Shown here: one piece after another, positions 58,744 through 64,000 of the stretch
How the letters are laid out: the number at the start of each line of letters is the position of its first letter
How positions within the stretch are numbered: position 1 is the stretch's first letter
Assembly: GCF_002846415.1 (NCBI RefSeq)
Contig: NZ_PJMX01000001.1
Coordinates: 1,488,001 to 1,552,000, forward strand
DNA: 64,000 bases
Direction of reading: 5' to 3'
Source: Streptomyces sp. TLI_146
Lineage (GTDB): Bacteria; Actinomycetota; Actinomycetes; Streptomycetales; Streptomycetaceae
The notes under the pieces: generated by a model
Databases searched by the model: none
The model's input: the letters and a program-made list of their open reading frames with translations, nothing else
Told to the model about the DNA's origin: nothing
Program-made: the position numbers and the translations under genes

Positions 58744-60345
58744 ATGACCGATCCACCCCGACGGGGAGTACGTATGAGCACGTTGAGCACGTTCCGGAAC
58801 GCGACCCGGTGGTCAGTCGCCGCCACGGCCGGACTCCTGGTGGCCGCCGCGCTGCCGGCCGGCCCGGCCCACGCCTTCGCACCTCCGGGAGGCGCCGCCC
58901 GCGTGCCCGACCGCTATCTCCAGCAGCGGCTCGACTGGCGGCCCTGCGACTCGGGCGCGCTGGAGTGCGCGGCCATGGCGGTCCCGCGCGACTGGCGCCA
59001 CCCCGGCGCGGGCCCGGACCTCACCGTCGCGGTCTCCCGTCACCGGGCGACCGGCCCCGGGGCGCGCGAGGGCGTCCTGATGATGGCGGCGGGCGGGCCG
59101 GGCGCCTCGGGCCTGGCCCGGCCCGCCGGCTTGGCCGAGAGCGCGCCGAAAGTGGCGGCCGCGTACGACATCGTCGGCTTCGACCAGCGCGGCGTCGGCG
59201 CCGGCACCCGGGTGGTCTGCTCGGACCAGCCCGCCGTCGACTCCTTCTTCACCAGCGGCGACCTGCGGGACCGCACCGCACCGGCGATCCGGCGGACCTT
59301 CGCCCGGGCCCGGGCGTTCGTCCGGGACTGCGAGCGCCACTCCGGCGATCTGCTGCCGTACCTCACCACCGACCAGGCCGTCCACGACATGGACCTGTAC
59401 CGCGCCCTGCTCGGCGTGGACAAGGTCGCGTACTACGGGCCGTCCTACGCGGGCTTCCTCGGCGCGTACTACGCGACCGAGTTCCCCACCCGGGTGCGGC
59501 GGATGGTCCTGGACAGCACCGTCGACTTCAGCGGCTCCTGGCAGTCGTTCCTGACGGGCCAGCCGCTCAGCTTCCAGCGCCGGTTCGAGCAGGACTTCCT
59601 GCCCTGGCTGGCCCAGAACGACACCGTCTACCACCAGGGCCGCACCCCGGCCGAGGCGAAGGCGGGTTACGAACGGCTGCGCCAAGCCCTGCACGACCGC
59701 CCGCTGGAGCTGGAAGGCACCACCGTCACGGCCAACAGCCTCGACGTCGCCGCGACCGACGCAATGTACAACACCGGGCGCTTCGGAGGGTTCGCCGCCG
59801 CGCTCGGCGTTCTGGAGCGCCCCGACGCGGCCGCGCCCGCCGCCCGCAAGGCCCTCGCCCAGCGCCTCCGACACGCCATGGGCGCGGACTTCTTCGCCGA
59901 CTTCTTCGCGGTGACCTGCTCCGACACCCCGTGGAACCGGGACGGCGGCCACTGGGTCCGCGAGAGCGCCGAGGCGACCCGCGCCCACCCGCTCGCGGGC
60001 GCCCGGGAGTTGACGTTCGCCTCGATCTGCGCCTCCTGGCCGCGCTCGAAGGCGCCGCGCGTCGAGGTCACCGGCAAGGGCCTGCCGCCCGTCCTGATGC
60101 TCAGCTCCGTGCACGATCCGGCCGCCCACTACGAGGGCGCCCTGCGCGCCCACCGCGCCCTGCCCACCTCCCGCCTGGTGACGGTGACCGGCGGCGGCGA
60201 CCACGGCCAGTACCTCGACGGCAACGCATGCGTGGACGGGCTCGTCGAGGGCTACCTCCTCGACGACCGGATCCCGGCGGGCGACACGAGCTGCCCCGGG
60301 GTCAGTGCCCCCGGGGCAGCGGTAAAGACGACCGCGACAGGTTGA
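58744..60345 (+). CDS. Secreted alpha/beta-hydrolase aminopeptidase (tripeptidyl aminopeptidase-like)
   Basis: 533 residues with a Sec signal peptide (WSVAATAGLLVAAALPAGPA then HAFAPP). The alpha/beta-hydrolase fold of the S33 SlpD/Tap family includes VLMMAAGGPGASGLARPAGL (oxyanion), YDIVGFDQRGVGAG, the nucleophile segment VAYYGPSYAGFLGAYYATEF, the acid in LMLSSVHDPAAHYEG and the His in TVTGGGDHGQYLDGNACVDG. The elbow is GPSYAG, not GxSxG, so the fifth residue is Ala. ATG 58744 has AGGAGG at 7 nt; ATG 58774 with GGGGAG is the alternative. It releases N-terminal tri- or dipeptides from secreted proteins. Confidence 0.87.
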   Translation: MTDPPRRGVRMSTLSTFRNATRWSVAATAGLLVAAALPAGPAHAFAPPGGAARVPDRYLQQRLDWRPCDSGALECAAMAVPRDWRHPGAGPDLTVAVSRHRATGPGAREGVLMMAAGGPGASGLARPAGLAESAPKVAAAYDIVGFDQRGVGAGTRVVCSDQPAVDSFFTSGDLRDRTAPAIRRTFARARAFVRDCERHSGDLLPYLTTDQAVHDMDLYRALLGVDKVAYYGPSYAGFLGAYYATEFPTRVRRMVLDSTVDFSGSWQSFLTGQPLSFQRRFEQDFLPWLAQNDTVYHQGRTPAEAKAGYERLRQALHDRPLELEGTTVTANSLDVAATDAMYNTGRFGGFAAALGVLERPDAAAPAARKALAQRLRHAMGADFFADFFAVTCSDTPWNRDGGHWVRESAEATRAHPLAGARELTFASICASWPRSKAPRVEVTGKGLPPVLMLSSVHDPAAHYEGALRAHRALPTSRLVTVTGGGDHGQYLDGNACVDGLVEGYLLDDRIPAGDTSCPGVSAPGAAVKTTATG

Positions 60346-60449
60346 CGCACACATCTGGCCATCACCGGCCCCAGGGCTCACCATGCTCCCAGCCACCCGG
60401 CCGTCAACCACCGTGATCCGCACCGCCGTTGCGGAGTGAGGGAGACATC

Positions 60450-61145
60450 GTGCTGTCCATGCGCCGTAGAGCAGTGTCTTCGGTGGTGACGCTGGCGGCC
60501 GTCGCCGCCGGGCTGGGGCTCGTCCCCGGACCGGCGGCAGCGGCCGCCCCCGCCCACACCCCGGTCGTCTTCGTGCACGGCTACAACGCCGACCCCGGGG
60601 TCTGGGGCGGAATGCGCGACGACTTCAAGGCGTCCGGGTACACCGACGCCGAGTTGTTCTCCTGGGGCTACGACACCGGCCAGTCGGTCAACGAGGTGCT
60701 GTCCGGCCGGTTCGCCGCATACGTGGACCAGGTCCGCGCGCGGACCGGCGCTGCCAAGGTGGACGTCGTGGCCCACTCCTTCGGGAGCCTGGTGACGCGC
60801 TGGTACGTCAAGTTCGGCGGCGGCACCGCCACCGTCGGCCACTGGGTCTCGCTCGCCGGACCCAACCACGGCACGTCCACCGCTTGGGCCTGCGCGCTGT
60901 GGTCCCAGGCCTGCCGCGACATGACGCCGGGCTCGTACGTGCAGAAGCAGCTGGCCGAGGGCGACGAGACGCCCGGCGCCGTCCAGTACGCCACCTGGTG
61001 GTCGAACTGCGACGAGGTCATCAACCCGGACAGCAGCGTGCCGCTGACCGGCGCGGCCAACAACCCGGCGGGCTGCCTCAAGCACAACGACCTGCTCGGC
61101 GACGACGCCGTCTCGCAGGGCGTGCGCGCCTTCCTGACCCGCTGA
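60450..61145 (+). CDS. Secreted lipase
   Basis: 231 residues. Signal peptide (SMRRRAVSSVVTLAAVAAGL then GLVPGPAAAAAP) and a small lipase domain with HG oxyanion VVFVHGYNADPGVWGGMRDD, the nucleophile VDVVAHSFGSLVTRWYVKFG (AHSFG), VSLAGPNHGTS, and C-terminal LKHNDLLGDDAVSQGVRAFL with the catalytic His in KHNDLL. Resembles PF01674-type (lipase class 2) enzymes of Streptomyces, with two extra Cys pairs (ACALWSQAC, NC...GC) for disulfides. GTG 60450 has GGGAG upstream. Confidence 0.88.
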   Translation: MLSMRRRAVSSVVTLAAVAAGLGLVPGPAAAAAPAHTPVVFVHGYNADPGVWGGMRDDFKASGYTDAELFSWGYDTGQSVNEVLSGRFAAYVDQVRARTGAAKVDVVAHSFGSLVTRWYVKFGGGTATVGHWVSLAGPNHGTSTAWACALWSQACRDMTPGSYVQKQLAEGDETPGAVQYATWWSNCDEVINPDSSVPLTGAANNPAGCLKHNDLLGDDAVSQGVRAFLTR

Positions 61146-61262
61146 GCGTGACCTCCACCACCGGCCCCACCTGCCGGAATGTCACCGGGCACGACATGGT
61201 TGTGCCGTACACGGTCCGGCGGGACGAGCCCGGGGGCCGGTCGCGGAGAACGGGAACGATCC

Positions 61263-61892
61263 ATGGGCGAGTTGATCCTGATACGGCACGGCGAGACGGC
61301 GTGGACCCTCACCGGGCAGCACACCAGCCACACCGACCTGCCGCTCACCGAGCACGGCGAGGCCCAGGCCCGCGCGGTGGCGCCGCTGCTCGCCGGGCAC
61401 CGGATCGGGCTCACCCTGGTCAGCCCGACGGCCCGCGCCCGGCGCACCGCCGAACTCGCCGGACTCACCGCCCCGCGGGTGCGGCCCGATCTGAGCGAGT
61501 GGGACTACGGCGGGTACGAGGGCGTCACCACCCCCGAGATCCAGCGCGAGCGCCCCGACTGGAACCTGTGGACGGACGGGGTGGCCGCCGGGCCCGCCGC
61601 GCACCCCGGCGAGAGCGCCGAGCAGGTCGGCGAGCGGGCCGACCGGGTGCTCGCGGAGGCGCGGGCCGCGCTCGTCGAGTCCGGCAATTCCGGCACCGAT
61701 GTCGCCCTCGTCGCCCACTCGCACTTCCTGCGTGTCCTGACGGCCCGCTATCTGGGGCTGCCCGCCTCGGCCGGGGCCCTGTTCCTGCTCGGCACCGGGG
61801 CCGTGTCACGGCTGGGTACGGAACACGGCCGACCCGTGATCACGGCGTGGAACACGACCCTTGCGCAGAGCGTGCCCGTGCCCGTGGGATGA
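61263..61892 (+). CDS. Histidine phosphatase family protein
   Basis: 209 residues. The phosphoglycerate-mutase-like phosphatase signature is ELILIRHGETAWTLTGQHTS, with the nucleophilic His in RHGE, TARARRTAELAG as the R segment, the conserved second His in VALVAHSHFLRVLTARYLGL, and DLSEWDYGGYEGVTT with the acid. Acts on a small phosphomonoester or sugar phosphate in the cytosol. ATG 61263 has GGGAAC upstream. The last 53 nt overlap the 3' end of the convergent ATP-grasp gene. Confidence 0.9.
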   Translation: MGELILIRHGETAWTLTGQHTSHTDLPLTEHGEAQARAVAPLLAGHRIGLTLVSPTARARRTAELAGLTAPRVRPDLSEWDYGGYEGVTTPEIQRERPDWNLWTDGVAAGPAAHPGESAEQVGERADRVLAEARAALVESGNSGTDVALVAHSHFLRVLTARYLGLPASAGALFLLGTGAVSRLGTEHGRPVITAWNTTLAQSVPVPVG

Positions 61893-62676
61893 GGCGGCCA
61901 CCGCCCGCCCCCAGGGCGAGTTCCGCGAGCGCCTCGGGGGCGCCGCGCTGACCCCGTATCCCGGGAAAGGCGTTGACGTCCACGATGAGCGGGCCGCCGT
62001 CCGCGTCGATGAGGTCCACCCCGTACACGTCCAGGGCGAAGACCTCCCCCACCCGGAGCGCCAGCTCGGCCCGGCCGGGCGGCAGGTCGTCGAGCGCGAG
62101 CGAGTGGGTGGGGCCGCGGCCGCCGGGCGCGAGCTCGGAGCGGCGCAGGGCGGCGAAGACCCGGTCGCCGATCACCCACAGCTTCTGGTCCCAGCCGCTG
62201 TTGGCGGTGAACTCCTGCACCACCACCGGCTCCCGCGCCCACTCCTCGGCCAATGCCCGCAGCCCCGCCGCGTCGTCGGCGCGGGCGACCAGGTCGTGGC
62301 GGCGGCTGTGGCGGCTCTTCACCACCAGCGGATACATGAGGTCCGGGTCGTCCGGCAGCGGGGCGAGCGCGGCGAAGGTGCGGGTGGCCGCGAACGGCAG
62401 GCCGGCCGCGCCGGCCAGCTCCGCCATCGCCGTGCGGTCCTGGCAGAGGGCGGTCGCGGACGCGGAGTTCAGCACCGCCGCGCCCCGCAGCTCCAGCTCC
62501 CGGGCGAGCGCGAGGGCGCGCGGGGTACGGGACTTGAGCAGGTAGACGTCCGCGACGCGGGCCGGGGGCGCCGAAGCCGGGTCCACCGGCTCCACCACGT
62601 GCTCGCGGGCGAGCAGCGCCGTGGTGGCGGCGAGCAGCGGATGGCCGGGCTCCGGGGTGATCAGCCCGATCCTCAT
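61840..62676 (-). CDS. ATP-grasp ligase (RimK/Gsh-B-like), second of a pair
   Basis: 278 residues. N-terminal pre-ATP-grasp RIGLITPEPGHPLLAATTAL and VYLLKSRTPRALALARELEL. ATP-binding elements are YPLVVKSRHSRRHDLVARAD (Lys) and EPVVVQEFTANSGWDQKLWV, and the metal-binding end is LDVYGVDLIDADGGPLIVDVNAFPGIRGQ with D.N. It ligates a carboxylate to an amine via acyl phosphate. ATG 62676 overlaps the upstream ATP-grasp stop (ATGA). The substrates are unknown. It is an unusual tandem with a paralogue. Confidence 0.85.
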   Translation of the reverse strand: MRIGLITPEPGHPLLAATTALLAREHVVEPVDPASAPPARVADVYLLKSRTPRALALARELELRGAAVLNSASATALCQDRTAMAELAGAAGLPFAATRTFAALAPLPDDPDLMYPLVVKSRHSRRHDLVARADDAAGLRALAEEWAREPVVVQEFTANSGWDQKLWVIGDRVFAALRRSELAPGGRGPTHSLALDDLPPGRAELALRVGEVFALDVYGVDLIDADGGPLIVDVNAFPGIRGQRGAPEALAELALGAGGGRLIPRARARSAQGSCSTP

Positions 62677-63551
62677 ACCGCCGCCCCCGGCTGCTGTTCC
62701 GGGACGAGCGCGGCCGGGAACACGTCCGGCCCGCTCCCCCGGCCCGTGCGGGCCAGTTCCAGCACCGCGCGTGCCACCCGGGCCGCGGCCTGGGGGACCT
62801 GACGGAAGCTCGGGAAGTCGTTCACGTCGACCACCACCGGCCCGTCGGGGCCGAGCAGCACGTCCACGCCGTACAGGTCCAGGCCGTAGACCGCGCCGAC
62901 CTGCGCGACGGTCGCGGCCACCTCGGCGGGCAGCGCCACCTGCCGCTCGCGCACGGCGTGGTCGGGGTGGAGCGGGGAGCACCGCTCGGTGGCGTACAGC
63001 TCGCCGCCCACGCAGTACACCTTGAGGTCCACACCCGAGTTGGGCACGTACGGCTGGGCCACCAGCATGCCCTGACCGGCCAGTTGCCCCGTCATCGCGG
63101 CGAGCCGGTCCGGCGAGGGCACCAGGCACACTCCGCGTCCGGCGCTGCCGTCGGCGGGCTTGACCACCAGCGGGAACTCCGACTCGGGTATCTCCGCGAG
63201 CAGCTCGGGGACGGCCGCCGCGTACGTCGTAGGCATCGGCAGACCCCGGCTGCGGCCGATGGCCGCCGCGAGCGCCTTGTCCCGTACGCCCCGTATCGCC
63301 CGGGCGTCGTTGATGGTGGTCAGACCGACCGCGGCGGCGGCCTCCAGGAGCATGAGGCCCGGGCCGCCGGACACCGTCTTGAGCACCCACGCGTCATGGC
63401 TGCCCGCGTTGACCGCCTCGGACATCCGCAGCAGGGAACCGCCGGGGCGCAACACGTCCACCCGATGACCCCAGGCGACGAGTTGGCTGATCACCTCCAC
63501 CGGCATGCCGTCGTGGCGGTAGTGCTCCTCCACCAGAAAGCAGAGCCTCAT
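62673..63551 (-). CDS. ATP-grasp ligase (RimK-like), first of a pair
   Basis: 292 residues. N-terminal RLCFLVEEHYRHDGMPVEVI, ATP-binding lysines in FPLVVKPADGSAGRGVCLVP and GMLVAQPYVPNSGVDLKVYC, and the metal end LDLYGVDVLLGPDGPVVVDVNDFPSFRQV. Same fold as the following gene. ATG 63551 has GGGGAAGG upstream; the open frame to 63611 is not supported. Its stop and the next start overlap by 4 nt, so they are co-translated. No amide-bond or peptide partner gene is seen, but the pair could make a small dipeptide-like product. Confidence 0.87.
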   Translation of the reverse strand: MRLCFLVEEHYRHDGMPVEVISQLVAWGHRVDVLRPGGSLLRMSEAVNAGSHDAWVLKTVSGGPGLMLLEAAAAVGLTTINDARAIRGVRDKALAAAIGRSRGLPMPTTYAAAVPELLAEIPESEFPLVVKPADGSAGRGVCLVPSPDRLAAMTGQLAGQGMLVAQPYVPNSGVDLKVYCVGGELYATERCSPLHPDHAVRERQVALPAEVAATVAQVGAVYGLDLYGVDVLLGPDGPVVVDVNDFPSFRQVPQAAARVARAVLELARTGRGSGPDVFPAALVPEQQPGAAV

Positions 63552-63697
63552 CGACCTTCCCCTGTAACCCCCCGGACGTCCGCCGATCTGTCCGGCGAGC
63601 TGTGACGACACAGGATGTCATGAACAGCCGGGAACCTCGCTCTCCGCCCCACAACGGGCTTCGGCGCAGGTCAGCGCGGTCGCCGGGGAAAGGGGAC

Positions 63698-63727
63698 TTG
63701 CCCCTCACACTAATGTGAGGGTTCGAT
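63698..63727 (+). promoter_or_regulatory. MFS promoter with operator in the -35/-10 spacer
   Basis: TTGCCC (-35, 63698-63703) and TTCGAT (-10, 63722-63727) are 18 nt apart. The spacer coincides with the palindrome CCCTCACA-CTAA-TGTGAGGG (63702-63721). A repressor bound here would block transcription of the MFS gene. The start codon is 9 nt after the -10 box, so the leader is very short. Confidence 0.65.
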
Positions 63728-63736
63728 CATGGCCGT

Positions 63737-64000
63737 ATGCCGACCGCACGACTGGCGCGCACCGCCGCGCCGACCGCCACCGCACCCGCCGCACTGCCGC
63801 TGGGCGGCCTGCTCACGCTGGCCGCGACGGCCTTCACCGCCGCGCTGACCGAGCTCCTGCCCGCCGGGCTCCTCCCGGACATGGGCGGCGGACTCGGTGT
63901 GTCGCAGGGCCGGGTGGGATTCCTGGTGACGCTGTACGCGGCGGCCTCTTTCCTCTCCGCGATACCGCTCACCGCGCTGCTGCGCGGGCTGCCCCGGCGT
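63737..64000 (+). CDS. MFS transporter, 5' part (continues beyond window)
   Basis: The frame from ATG 63737 is open to the window end (88 residues). It begins MPTARLARTAAP, then a first membrane helix LPLGGLLTLAATAFTAALTE and the motif ELLPAGLLPDMGGGLGVSQG, followed by RVGFLVTLYAAASFLSAIPL. This is the MFS drug/sugar efflux (AraJ/Cmr-like) N-terminus with the conserved ELLPAGLLP after helix 1. Another ATG at 63729 is out of frame. Likely an efflux pump repressed through the palindrome in its promoter. Confidence 0.85.
   Translation, partial: MPTARLARTAAPTATAPAALPLGGLLTLAATAFTAALTELLPAGLLPDMGGGLGVSQGRVGFLVTLYAAASFLSAIPLTALLRGLPRR

Noticed and set aside
63394..63708. 104-residue - frame upstream of the ATP-grasp pair, considered as a precursor peptide
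   Set aside because: Most of it overlaps the ATP-grasp coding sequence in another frame, with no core-like C-terminus.
1..64000. Mobile elements, CRISPR arrays, tRNA or rRNA genes
   Set aside because: I found no transposase, integrase, direct-repeat arrays, tRNA-like cloverleaf or rRNA sequence in the window, on visual reading only.

Overview
The window is very GC-rich, densely coded chromosomal DNA from an actinomycete, almost certainly Streptomyces. Markers for this are an SsgA-like sporulation regulator, a subtilisin-inhibitor (SSI) gene, DUF397 and MmyB-type genes, an SPW-repeat membrane protein, a deazaflavin (F420)-type oxidoreductase, many GTG starts, and several genes with a TAnnnT box 6-7 nt upstream of the start codon (leaderless transcripts). 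There are no rRNA or tRNA genes, insertion sequences, phage genes or CRISPR arrays. Both window ends cut genes: a TPR/Sel1-type membrane protein at the left and an MFS transporter at the right.

Layout. 1-13.6 kb: mixed housekeeping and accessory genes (cyclophilin, DUF2165 membrane protein, NAD-binding/DUF2867 protein, SnoaL-like protein, a 961-residue membrane NACHT ATPase, VOC protein, DUF3224 protein, small secreted protein, PHP-domain protein, SSI inhibitor, HATPase anti-sigma-like protein). 13.8-16.3 kb: a divergent, solitary hemC paralogue followed by a radical SAM protein with an unusual CX8CX2C cysteine motif. 16.5-25.1 kb: SPW and rhomboid-like membrane proteins; HxlR regulator, ketopantoate reductase and type II thioesterase; Sfp-type phosphopantetheinyl transferase coupled to a metallophosphoesterase; a methyltransferase; a BTAD/TPR regulator.

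25.4-32.1 kb is the most interesting part. It holds a NarL-type two-component system and, convergent with it, a complete class IV lanthionine synthetase (LanL: lyase, kinase and zinc-type cyclase domains). A tiny unannotated precursor-peptide gene follows it, overlapping or abutting its stop codon. The peptide has a leader containing ALQMLEEEE and a short C-terminus ending TAGSCCSTF. An MmyB-type regulator is transcribed divergently from lanL across a spacer with two inverted repeats. No transporter or leader peptidase gene is nearby, so this looks like a compact orphan lanthipeptide locus.

32.1-46.5 kb: SsgA-like protein with a Cys/His tail, orphan DUF397, secreted protein, a DUF1348/TetR divergent pair with two palindromic operators, Tat-exported phospholipase C-type phosphoesterase, a large secreted sialidase with three LamG-like modules, serine hydrolase, alpha/beta hydrolase, methyltransferase, acyltransferase, SDR, and a secreted TNT-domain (NAD glycohydrolase-like) protein. 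46.9-52.6 kb: a sugar operon of binding protein, two permeases, PfkB kinase and GH4 glycosidase, with no own ATPase. 52.6-64 kb: a NAD-binding protein/MarR divergent pair with operators, proline-rich small protein, SDR, P450 plus ferredoxin, secreted peptidase and lipase, histidine phosphatase, two tandem ATP-grasp ligases, and the start of an MFS gene whose promoter spacer is filled by a 20-bp palindrome.
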